Source: Ichthyophonus hoferi (Eukaryota; Opisthokonta; Ichthyosporea; Ichthyophonida; Ichthyophonidae). Taken from it: 64,000 nt of DNA. This document shows, one piece after another, positions 25,101 through 36,889 of the stretch. Below the pieces are notes generated by a model. The model searched no databases. It saw only the letters and a program-made list of their open reading frames with translations, and was not told the origin of the DNA. Positions within the stretch are counted from its first letter, which is position 1. Every line of letters starts with the position of its first letter. Location: NCBI GenBank assembly GCA_002751075.1, contig NAOQ01000069.1:1-64000 (forward strand), in the 5' to 3' direction. Made by a program: the position numbers and the translations under genes.

Positions 25101-26884
25101 AATAGTATAGCATATAGTATAGTATCGTATAATAAAACATAGCATAATATAATATAATATAATATAATATAAACTTTAGAGTATAGTTTCAACAGATAGT
25201 TAAGCATATTATCTACCGCAGTTACTTTGTGTATACAGTTGTAAACCTTCTTTCCTATTTGTATTCGGTTTCCCTATATGAATATATCTTCCTCATACCT
25301 TTTCTACTATACCTTACTATACTCCTATATCATTTACCGTGTCATATATACATCTATTACCTATTTACATCGCCCCCCACCTACCTAATATATGTTGTTT
25401 ACTTATGCTATGTTATGATATCAAAATTGGCTTGTCTTTTACATAAAATTATAACATGTGTCTACAAAATTATAGTTGATATGCTTATATATACATATAT
25501 TTGTGTAGGAAGGCAGGGATATTCACATCAGTATGAAGTCATAGAGATTATATTATAAAATATATGTGTATAAGGATATAGAGAAAGATTAATGATAGTA
25601 ATATAAATATGGTGTCAACAGCATAACTACTACATACACTATAGGAATCCACACACACATATATAATCACACATACTAAGCCAACCTTATATATATACTG
25701 CAAAGGTCCCTCTTTATGCGGTCGTCTGCCTACCACCACTGTCACGGTATAGGTAAAGCAATGTAAGACTATATTAAGATATACTGTCTCCTCCCAGTTC
25801 ACAGCTTTGTCTCCTGGAATGGGTCCTTTGTTGGAGGTATGGCGCGCTACAAAGATGGGGTCTTCCTTCTAAAGAGAGGGAGGGAGGGAGAGAGAGGTGA
25901 GTGAGGAAAGACAGGAATATAATGTATTAATCAGGATAAAGAGGGAAAGAGAGAGTAGAAGAGAGTGGGGCTTTGTATATGTTAACTCGTTTAACTATGA
26001 GGTTCATATAGTTTACAGCTTTATCTAATATATATATATATATCTTAATATCTTTCCTGTGCAGTGTTGGTTTGCGTAAAGTCATTTATATTATTAGTAT
26101 TAGGATAGATATTAAGTAATAATAATAATTATCTCTACGTATGAGAAAACAATAATACACCATAGTAGAACAACTGTATGGGTGTATGGTAAGTATAATA
26201 TATATATGCATATCTATATATGCAAATATACATCTGCTTAATATAGTAAGGTAAATCATAGAGGTAGAGGAGGAGAAAAGGCAAATTTACACAAAAAACA
26301 GTATAGTAAACAGCACAGTATAAGTAATATATTTTTTTAAAAATATGATGCGTTTATCATTTTTATATATCTCTTTCTCTCTCCCTTGATCTATTCTAGC
26401 ATCTAAATAGAAGTAGAACTTTTTACTCTATAAACGTACTTGCATATTATCAACAGCTATGCAATCTAAGAGAATATATAGTGCATGGCAATGACAATGT
26501 ATATATAAACAGCATAGCAACCATTATCCCATCATATAAGCAACTTATACAATTACGTATATATAGTAAATGACAATGTAGATATAGGACAGTATAGCAA
26601 CCACTATCCTACCATATAACTGAGCACACACAGAAACATGAACTCACATCTACTTTCTTTGCCCTCACAAAGAACAACAGGTCATCCATGGTATCGTCAA
26701 AATTATCCACAAATTTAGACCTATATATATTAACCCAAAAGTCTATATCTATAAATGCGAACTCTATCTTACACATCTCTTTCTCTTTCTCTTTCTCATT
26801 TTCTTTTCTTCTCTGTGTAGACTGTCTAGCCATAAGGTAATTCCGTATTTCCTCGCATCCATTACGAAGTTGAGTGTCTTTCAT
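22193..26884 (-). CDS. KIAA0930: KIAA0930 homologue, six exons, 326 aa
   Basis: Exons (minus strand, high to low): 26884-26648, 25868-25686, 24366-24229, 23699-23604, 22856-22710, 22372-22193. Every junction is phase 0. The start ATG is at 26884 and the stop at 22193. Conserved landmarks match vertebrate KIAA0930 in order: DDLLFFVRAKK (human DDMLFYVRRK), VNWEETVYLNIVL (IDWEESVCLNLIL), TYPNLFFTIDDFEDCFKDVV, EEDMVCVELVAS with PIFQGSVPYTEL, EFINMRGPRGMGYAQMAVS, and the C-terminal LVGKSR...ASLTYVSTRLQHVV. The long Ser-rich stretch between the last two blocks of the human protein is missing here. The N-terminus carries a Lys/Glu run. The exon 2 donor (AAG|GTTGGC) is weak; other donors are good. 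The molecular function of the family is not established; the protein is expected to be soluble. Introns hold TATTA-type satellites. Confidence 0.85.
23150..23260. repeat. Hexanucleotide array GGTTAT/AGTTAT
   Basis: Tandem 6-bp units (GGTTATGGTTATAGTTATAG...) lie in an intron of the KIAA0930 homologue. They are not a telomeric motif of a known type. Confidence 0.7.
24960..25175. repeat. Pentanucleotide satellite in the KIAA0930 intron 2
   Basis: Degenerate AATAT/AATAC 5-bp units with short interruptions. They produce a Tyr/Leu/Ile-rich open frame that is not a gene. Confidence 0.7.
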
Positions 26885-29654
26885 GGCAATACCTAGCGAG
26901 TAATTACCTTGGTGTTTATTTAAATTGATTGCTTCACTTACAAATTGTATATGATGTCAATGAAAGGGTGTACGATGAATAAAGGTTGCGTGGCTTAGGC
27001 GGTAGGTGTTGGATGATATAAAAAGACGTTAACTAGTTGGAAGCTGAAAGGAATCAATAACATGTCCTTATTGTTATCGTATCCAGATCAATGTTGCCTA
27101 TATGGGTCACGTTTTATCTAATATTTGTGTAAATATTTTAAAATTCTGGTGGTAAACCACAATGTGTACAAGTAATAATTTGAAACTTAGTCCTGAAAAA
27201 TAAAAATCAACTATGAAAACAAAACACTCTCATTGAGGTAATGATTATAGTCAAAAAGTGATCGTTGTATGTATAATAAGTATAAATAAAGCAGAGGAAA
27301 AGAAAACTAAAGAATACAGAAGGAAAATTTTTTTTTTTTTTTTTTAAACGACACCTGTGTGTATATATTATATGTGCGTGCGTATATATCATCATATTCA
27401 TGATACCTGCTACTAAAACTACTTCAGCTACCGTTATAGTATATAACTATATAACTATATAACTATATACCATAACTATATAACTGTATAACTATATACT
27501 ACATTACTATATACTGTGTTGCTATATTAGTATATAACTATATTAGCATATAAGCATATTCGTATATTCGTATATTGGAGTATATTATATAACTATATAC
27601 TATATAACTACCTATCTACCTTACGAAATGAAATGCATTGACTACAATAACATATCAAGGGTATGTTTTGTAATTTGTAGTCTACTAATTAGACCAATCT
27701 TGTACCTATATTATCTATCATGCAATCTATCTGCGTTCATGTTCATGTGAATTTAAATTTGATACAAAACATGAATGGGAAATGTTTTTTAAATAAGCAC
27801 ATATGGTACATGAGACCAAAAAACAATATTTTTAATATTTATTTTATTATATTTATAATGATAGTTATATTTTTAATTATTTAAATATGTTTTTATATCA
27901 TATTATATTACATATTCGTATTGCTTGCATATATTTATATTATATATGGTTATATTATTGGTTTGGTTTATGCAATGATATGTTATTTAAATTTAGAATT
28001 AGGGTTGGATCGTTCCTGCTTTCCATCTTAATGGTATATTTGACCCAATTTAATCTATTATATAATACAATATATTAGAATATATATATATATATATATA
28101 TGTGTATATTTTTTTTTGTGCTATATTAGATTTTATTACATAATATTATATTGTATTGTATATTTTGTTTTATTTTATTTTACTTATTTACGTATTTACT
28201 CAAATGAATTTTCAATAGGAGACCCCTTAAAAATCTTTTTTGAACATAACGTGTATTTTATATTATAATAAAAAAAATATCATTTACTACTAATATTATA
28301 TCTATTATTACAGCCTTTATTATTATTAAACCTAGAAATTTCTATAAATAATATTTACATATATATACGTATTTTTGGCTTTTTTCCGGGGCAAACAAAA
28401 GAGAGAATTAAACAGCGATTAAATAGCAATATTTGCAAGTTAATCCAGTGCTTTTTCTTTAACCACAATGCCATTAACCGCTATAATTGACTGAGTATAA
28501 GAATACCCCAATTATATTAAAGATATAAACACGAAACAACTGGTGAGCCAATTTACTCATTGACCAATCGTAATGTTCAATTTTGGTCGCACGAGCAGTG
28601 TAGTTTGTTTGTTAAGATCAATAATAAATGGAATAATAATATATATATAGAATAGCTATAATAAAAATTCTATCTCCAAAGAAGCAGGGCCCTCATTTAT
28701 TTATCATGATTATTATCTATTAGAATTTTAGTGACGTTTAAAATGTTATGTTAATATACATTTTAATTTAATATACTGTACTAAACTAGATGACTGTAAT
28801 ATAATATAATACAATATACTAGACTACACTACTATACGATTACGATACTAGACTAAAATAATATAGTATAATATAATACAAGATACTGTACTGCACTACA
28901 CCATATAATGCAACACAATGTACTATAATATAGTACTATACCATACAATACTATAATATTATATAATATTATAAACCATAGTATAATATATATATAGCAA
29001 CAAACAAATATACGTAGATACTCATTCTTACTCTAGATGGCGCATTCAGTGCTATCCCTGTAGATCGGATTAGCATTTATCTTATCTGTATACTTTACTA
29101 CAGACTTAATGAAATATATTATCAGATTTTGTAAGATTGTAATAAATAGATAGAAGAGTTCATATCTGTTAGATATATTTTTTCTCGCGAAGTCATGCAC
29201 TACAAAGTGCGCTGATTACAAGGTAGTTCACTTGAGTGACACTGCGTCGGTCAGACTGTCTTTTTGCTGACAGGCGTTTGTATTATTTTAGAAATTTTTC
29301 TATATAAAAAAATAATATAGCATTTCAGTTATAAAAAATAAGAATATCCAACACTGCATACATTCATTACAATCTGGTGCAAAGCTAAAGTGTACATACA
29401 TGGTAATTAAACGCTTCATTTTCCTTTGCGATTTTTAGTTTTAATGGCTTGATTGCCGGCATCAAGGACCTACTTCTGGGACCATTCAAACCACTCTATG
29501 CGAGTTCTACCCAAGATTTCTTCTTTTCGAACTGCTTACATTGTGACTTTGTGTAATGAAAAGCCAGCTCTTTCCCGCTTGATCCTTGCTTCGTTCTATC
29601 CAAAGAGTCAAGAATAAGCTTCACCATAATTTAAAGGCAAACCTACTTGACTAA
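26885..29654. other. Intergenic region between divergent KIAA0930 and PA-TM-RING genes
   Basis: This is the shared upstream interval of two divergently transcribed genes, so it should hold both promoters. No diagnostic box stands out. It contains AACTATAT repeats (27440-27610), AATAT-type satellites (28795-28990) and a short less AT-rich patch at 29180-29280 (CTCGCGAAGTCATG, CACTGCGTCGGTCAGACTGTC) that could be a promoter or 5' UTR. Confidence 0.4.
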
Positions 29655-32600
29655 ATGCCTGAGATATCAGGACGTACTACTATCATGGTACACAGACTGG
29701 CTCGCCCCTTCAAAGCCCATATATACCCTTTGTCTTTTATGGTGTACTTGACCCTTCTAATCTACTACAAGCAGATGGGTGTACGGGCAGAATTCACTAC
29801 AGGAACTATAACACTGGACACTATCCCTGGTGTACTCTATGAAGCTCTCATATTAACACAAGGTCCACATTCACCAGTAAGTATACTTTAAAAGGGTCAA
29901 GGATTCAATATAAAAGATTGCTATTAGTTTATATGTATTTTGTGCATGTAAAGGAACACGGTAAAACAACCTTTAATTCGATTTGCCCTTAATTCTAAAT
30001 GGATATAGGTAACAGGAAACGAGTCTGACTATCTATTTCAGACACATTTTCAGGTTTTTCTTGCAGACGGAAAGGTGTCAATACCATATTCATTCCTTTA
30101 ATTTATTACTACCAATGTTCTGTTTTCTTGTAACATAATACATTTTTTATTTCATTATGGCCTTGAATCAGGTTTGATAGACATATATTCAAGATGATAT
30201 GAACAAGTATATGTTTAAATATTGTACCCTCACCTTCCCTGGCTATTTGTCAAAGTGCATGTCCCCTATTATTTGTTGAAGGGATTATTCTATTTTCTAC
30301 TACATAGTCCTTGTCACTATATTTATTATACATTTTGACTATTTTTTATGTGAGATCTATGACACTTCATACCATTTCTGGAGGTTCCTTCTGTGACAGA
30401 TAGTTCACCTAATTATGTTTTAATATGCTCTAATATCTAACACGCTTAGACTGAGCCGATGAACAACTTAGCTAAACAGATTAATTTCTACACTACGTTT
30501 ATGAACGAAAAAGCATGCCTAGAACCAGTCTGGGTCCAACTTATATACTTAATTAGGGGTAATATTAGCCAATATACGTCCAGTAGGGATTGCTGATTAC
30601 AGTATATAAATTGCACAATGCACAATATTTAACTAATCTCATCATATACTAGAACACTCGATATATGATATATTCTCTATTATTCCTCAATATTCTTTAA
30701 TTTTGGAGGTATCTGTTAGATCATGTCTATACCTGCATTTAAATCTACACCTACACCTATATATACAGTAATGCTTTCACTACATTACTATTATTATAAT
30801 CACATATTTAAAAGGGAATGTTAACTTACACCCAGCCAGATAAAAACGTTATCTTGCATTCCACATTTTTATCTGCAGCTTTGTTTTTATTTTAAACTTG
30901 ACTCCGTGATACCTATATGTACCTATGTAAATACATAGCACAGCCATGTTTCTCGATGCATGGTTGTATTGGTTGGACGTATATGTGTTTTATCAGTATG
31001 ATGAATATATAAAATATAATATAAAATACCATTGAAAGAATTGTATTATTTCCAAGTGCTGTTTAGGCATAGATATATATACGGGCCCCTGAACTACATG
31101 TTTCCAACCCATACTCATTTACATATAGCAAAGCGTATTTCATGAATAGTAAGCCAAAACGTGAGTGTATACATATATATATATACACACGCAAATGTAT
31201 AAATTTGCATAATATATTACCACAGAAGAAAGTAAGAATGTTGATGGTAGCGGATCCTCTCTATGCTTGCACAACCTTACAGCCTAAGGTTATACCTGGT
31301 ACCCAGCCAGCGTTTATGATTGGTCAAGGAGACTGCTCCTTAGCAACTAAACTGGCCAATGTTCAGTGTGCGGGAGCCGTTACAGCCCTGTTTAATATAC
31401 TAGATATGGATAGGTTACCTAGGTTGCCATTATATAAAGAGTGAGTTGCATGCCACTTATATTATCTCAATATATATATATTATACTATATTATACTATA
31501 TTATACTTTACTTAACTATATTACAATATGCTTGTTGTAAATTTTTACATATGTACAGATATCTATTAAGTCATAGTTACATGCACATATATTCCATTTG
31601 CAAGATTATATATTTACTAATTTAACGCAGTTGTATTTATAAATACAAACTAAAAGTTTCACATATAATACCATATACAATATATAATATTGTTAAGTTA
31701 AATATGTTTATTTTAGCATAATTTTATTTGTTGCTAAGTTGTCATTATCAGTAACAAATAATTAAATGATTAATTATCTAGATATAGTGTCGCATCATAT
31801 CATATTATGTCATATTATATGTAAGTACTTGAATAATCACCATGCTTGCCCATTATATCCACTTCCTATACTCGGCATAATACCCTATGGCCTACATATG
31901 CTTAAATATATTTATCATGGCTATATAGAGCTTAGTTCTCAAAAAGAAAAATTATACTCAGATCTATACATATACTATATATATCCATACATACACTCAT
32001 ACCATTATACTACTATACTATCCTACTATTGTATCACTACACTAAATACCATAGAGCTATTATATTTTTATACTATTATACTCCCACACTATAATAATAT
32101 CATACTATAATGCTATTATACTATTATGTTACTATACTATCTTTCTATAATATTGTTATAGTATTTTATTATTATATTATTATACTATCATACTACCATA
32201 CTATCACATTGTCATAGTACCATACTATGATGCATATTATTAGACTATTTTGTTAACATAATATCATTCTATCATACAATTATGACATTATAATATTACA
32301 ATATTACATAATTTTACTGCCATACTATTATCCTAGCACATACCATTACCATATTATACTATTATGCTATTATATAATCTTACTATCATACCATGATATC
32401 ATTATAATATTTACACATTATGCCATCCTATTGTCTTACTTTTATCTCAATTTATTATAATAATATTATTATAGTATATTATTATACCATTCTAACATAC
32501 TAACATATTATAATATTATCATAACTATTATAATATTATACAATCTTACTGTCATACTATCATCTAGCATAGTAACATACTATTATAATACTACACTATT

Positions 32601-35084
32601 ATATTATCCTACTACCATACTCCCTAACATATTAACATACTATAATAGTATCATAATTATTATAATATTATACAATCTTATTGCCATATTATCATTCTAA
32701 CATACTAACGTACCATTATAATACTACACTACTATAATATTCTACTACTATAATACCATCCTAACATAACAACATATTATAATACTTTTATAATATTATA
32801 TAATCTTACTGTCATACTATTATCCTAACCTATGGTCATACATCTATACAGATTTCACAAGGTGGTCAGCAATGGTACTCTATTATTATTTCTTTCCCCA
32901 AATGTTCATTCTTATTTTTTGAATATGTTTTCTCTAGACCTATACCACAACACCCAACAACAGCTTGACCAACACGACATGAACATCAAAATAGGGGAGG
33001 ATGGGAGGGAGACTATCATCATACCAACACCCACCCCTACAACAAAGGCGGAACATATATACATTACCATTAGCATACACAACATACACAGGACCGAATC
33101 TAGTACGATTGAGATAATAAAATTGTGCTTGGCCCTGATTATCGCAACAGCCCTGACTCTTTTTTGGATTATGATACAAGTATGTTATATGTTCTGTAAA
33201 AATGATAGTGTTGAGATAATAGATAGAGGTAAGGGTGACAGTAAATGATTGTATATAGAGTAGGCGTGTATATGCATATATATGCCTTATTATAAACGTT
33301 GAAATATATATAGTTTAATATAGTAGTGTAAATACATATATGTTCATGTGTGTATTTACATATACATTTATATATATATGTGTTGCATGTACATATAACA
33401 GTTGTTTTGTGAATATTTTGCTGTGTCAATATGCGTCCATATATAGAGGATGGTGGGGGAGAGGAGAAAGTGTGATAATAAATAATAATATAATTGAGTG
33501 CATTCATCTTGTTTTTATTGTTGTTTCCTGATTGAACAACGTGACAATACCCAATGCATTAATCTATACAAATCACCCATGCAGTTATTTGTATGTATGT
33601 CAGACCAGGCTTGCCTTGCATTTTTGCCACTATTTCATCGCAAAGAACCAGGTCTATCTTGGTTTTAATCATCTTTATAATTAGGCATTTCCTTCCTTTT
33701 TATCCTACTTTATTCTCTCTCTCTCTCTATCTTCCGACCATATTTTCCTGTGTTCTTCTACCGTTTTTCATTGGCTTTATACTATGCCATTGCTTACTCT
33801 TTGTTTCTCTGAGCATTATCCATTTTTTCCATTTCTTTCTTTTTCTCTTTCCCTTCCCCATTCTATATTGTAATGAACGTACATTATTGTTGTCGATACA
33901 CCTTTCATTTGTATTAGTTTTATGATCAGAATAGAGGCAGCTGTGATCTTATATACATATATAGCGAAATAGTCAGACAGTTAGAGACATAAGCATAAGT
34001 TTATTTGGAATCATTATAGCATAATAGTTTCAACGAGGCTGACAACGCGATAATTCCACAAATAAGATAAAGAACAAAAAAACAGACCTCTATATGTTCT
34101 CCATCCTCATCCTTCTTTCATCTTTGAGTATTACACTACTTGTAATTAGGGTTACCGGGCGGGTTCTTCGTTTTTGTTTTCCTTGTCCCAACTGATATCT
34201 TTATCTTTCTTTCCTTTCTCTTTATTATCTCTTTCTATTATATACTTCCCTTTTCTACTTATATATTTTTTTTCTTCTTTTCTTCTTCTTTCTCCTTATT
34301 TATTCTTTCAGCCAAACTCTGTGCAGTAGAGCAAAGGCTGCCAGTTGTAGTTTATTCTTCTCTTGCAACATGTTTACAGGACTCATGTGTGGTGTGTTTA
34401 AATAGATTTCTCTGTACAGACACCATTCGACTTCTTCCCTGCAACCATGGTAACGAGTGCACCTCTTATACGACTTTGATATACTGTTTTCTATTATTTT
34501 TCCATCTACCATTTGTTTTTTTAATTTGTTGCCACTGTTATTCTTTATTCATTCTGTGTATCATCAATACATATGGTAAACGAGAAAGATGAGTGGGAGT
34601 AGGGGGCGGGGTGAAATTCATTTAATAGACACCATATTAACTATGAATGATCTCCATAGTCACAGACCCGTTAGTAGGCAGAGGCATGTACATAAGGCGT
34701 TTAAGAGTAATGAGCATAATTTAATATATTATTCATGTATGATATCTGTTGTTATATGGATATATCCTAATCAGTCCTCCCCTCTGTCAAAACGAAAGTA
34801 TCATATAGAGAAATATTTATTTCAATCTAGTCTTAACGTCCCAATTACATAAATAACATGATTTACAACTAAAACAATCTCTCTGTTCACCTCTCTCACT
34901 CTTCTATCTTCCTTTTTCTTTCTCTCTCTCACGTCTTTTAGTTTTTCACCAGGCCTGTATTGACGAATGGATGATACTACATCATTCCTGCCCACTATGT
35001 AAAATTGATACCCGTCATAGTACCTTGGCCAACAGAGCCCATTATTGCAGTCCCACTGAACATACTCCAATCTTGCAGATCTAA
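29655..35084 (+). CDS. PA-TM-RING E3 ubiquitin ligase (RNF13/RNF167 type), five exons, 364 aa
   Basis: Exons 29655-29876, 31226-31440, 32852-33228, 34312-34449 and 34942-35084; all phases agree. The ATG at 29655 follows an in-frame stop immediately upstream. A hydrophobic signal sequence (PLSFMVYLTLLIYY) leads a lumenal protease-associated domain with the typical core IGQGDCSLATKLANVQCAGA (exon 2). One TM helix lies at about 234-256 (IIKLCLALIIATALTLFWIM). A C3H2C3 RING follows: C297, C300, C315, H317, H320, C323, C334, C337 (CVVCLNRF ... LLPCNHVFHQACIDEW ... CPLC). The RING is split by an intron inside the Cys-x-His pair region and joins perfectly. The family sits in endosomal/lysosomal or ER membranes with the RING in the cytosol and ubiquitylates membrane cargo. 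The C-terminal tail after the RING is short compared with RNF13. Confidence 0.9.
31990..32830. repeat. Long intronic satellite with ~135-bp higher-order unit
   Basis: The second intron of the RING ligase gene is filled by ACTATTATA-type sequence. From about 32490, three units of about 135 bp follow one another. They are marked by TAACATACTAACATATTATA (about 32492, 32627, 32760) and by TATACAATCTTACTGTCATA. Older, more diverged units precede them. Confidence 0.75.
33690..34310 (+). other. Pyrimidine-rich intron 3 of the RING ligase
   Basis: Much of intron 3 is a C/T-rich strand (CTCTCTCTCTCTATC, TTTCTTTTTCTCTTTCCC, TTTTTTTTCTTCTTTTCTTC) that leads into the exon 4 acceptor. The Phe/Leu-rich open frame at 33593-33925 is a by-product of this composition. 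Confidence 0.5.
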
Positions 35085-35715
35085 CACTATTTTATTTATT
35101 TACTAATATACCTTTAGTTAATATAATATAACCAACCAATTGTGTGCCTTTTCCTAGCTGGTAAGATTTACAGGATTTATATACACTAGGGAGAATTTGG
35201 AAAGTGCAGCATTTGTTGGAACACGTGCAATACGTTACAACGATTCCTTATTTATTTATTTTTATTATAATACAGTTTATATGGTCTTTATTTATTATCT
35301 ACTATTAATCAAATTGTAGAGATTATTTATCAAACTCACGTAGTGATGATTCAGTTGGAGATTAATTTCTGTATACCATATTATATTTAATATACAGTTT
35401 GATTCGACTTCAGTCTTACCGCATAACATATGTATAAAATGACATAAATTAACCACTAGGTGGTTGCGACGTAGCCTTTATTTTTTTATACTGTAGTCCA
35501 CCACCTGACATACATATATGCCATTGTCGAGGTAACAACTTAAGATTAAAGAGGATATGTTATATTTACTCTAAATTTTACCGTTTTAGCATGAATGGCA
35601 ATTAGATCAGTTTGCACTTTGGATCTCTTCCTGTGTTAGAGGTTGGTGATTAATATGTAGTTAGTATCGGAATCTGTTAAACTCACAGACTCACTATCAA
35701 TATCAATATCCACAG
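35085..35715. other. Gene-free interval
   Basis: 3' flank of the RING ligase gene and of the convergent Ser-rich ORF. No signal beyond AT-rich sequence. Confidence 0.4.
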
Positions 35716-36020
35716 TCATAGACTGTTATCGAGATACTCCTCGTCGATTTTTCTGAAGTCTTCTAGGTCCGTCGAAATTATTGATTCAAAATATGTGGAG
35801 GTCGACTCCTCAAAGCCAGAACTCGACAGAGAGTTCCCAGAAGGAGGAGAGAGGTCGGGACGTAAGGCCGCCAACCTTTTTGGTATAGCTTGGTACTGAG
35901 AAGTACTACTGGAATCACTTGAATCAGTCGGAAGTTGTACTCTAGACTTTTTTCCCGTTCTGATGGGCCAGAGGATGGACGTTTTGTACTCTTCTTTGTC
36001 GCTCTCTTTTTAGTAGGCAT
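35716..36020 (-). CDS. Small Ser/Asp-rich ORF with a probable one-base frameshift
   Basis: From the ATG at 36020 the frame reads MPTKKRATKKSTKRPSSGPS, a Lys-rich start. After a run of six A (minus strand, near 35952) the protein-like signal moves to another frame: LPTDSSDSSSTSQYQAIPKR, then PPSGNSLSSSGFEESTSTYF and an acidic end (DLEDFRKIDEEYLDNSL) with a TGA at 35716. The base composition is less AT-rich than the surroundings across both frames. A homopolymer miscount in the assembly, or a young pseudogene, would explain the break. It looks like a basic-to-acidic small nuclear-type protein or a first exon; the family is not recognised and I see no mobile-element feature. Confidence 0.4.
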
Positions 36021-36889
36021 CACACAATAAACTTAATTGCTTTTTTAAGTGTTTATTCATTTAGTCTGATGTTTTTTTTTGGTCCTTATCAAAGGTATAC
36101 GTTTGCGTTATCCAGTTTAACGCCAAATTACTGACCTGTTGGTAATCTTGCTATCAATACCGTCGATCCACATACATTACTTATTGATATGTTGTACATG
36201 CTTAATAAGTAAATAGCTAGATTATAGTCCAGTTAATGATCTAAAGAACTAATCGACTATAATATTCGTTCTATGTAAACGTAGAATGAACTAATCTACT
36301 ACTAAACTATAAAATGAGAAAATAGCGGTGATTTTAGCATCTATTGGATCTATTGGATCTACAATAAACTCATGTAGCATGACTGTGAGCCAATTAGTAT
36401 ACTAAATGCAGTATCCCGAAATAAATATCTATTTATATGTATTATACTGCCAAATAGAACCTAAGAGCCGCATCTATGATAAATGAATATATAACAGTAA
36501 CCAATAAGAATAGCAAATAAAGAAGTAATGCGACGAACTTATTCCCATGACGTAAACGAACACAAATAATGAACGAAATAAATTACGAGCGTAAATATTA
36601 TTATTGGCTAATCCAGCTCACGATAGGTCACAGAGACCCACTAGAATTGACCAATATTATCGCAATACTTAACAATACTATTGTGTTCATTCGCAGTTAA
36701 CGATCTTATAACAATATTTAATAATCATAAACGGTTATCAAAATGCGTTTCAATTCACCCCAGCATGCGGTAGTCAAAAATATGAATCATAGACAACATT
36801 TTTTAATTAAATACTAATTAGATAAAATAATTTAATGTGTATCACTCATATATAAAGTTTAATTGGAGATAAACAAAGTTATTTTATGG
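36021..36889. other. Gene-free interval
   Basis: AT-rich upstream flank of the Ser/Asp-rich ORF. No supportable gene or array; no LTR could be delimited before the copia fossil that follows. Confidence 0.4.

Noticed and set aside
33593-33925. 110-codon Phe/Leu-rich frame
   Set aside because: It lies in the pyrimidine-rich intron of the RING ligase; composition accounts for it.
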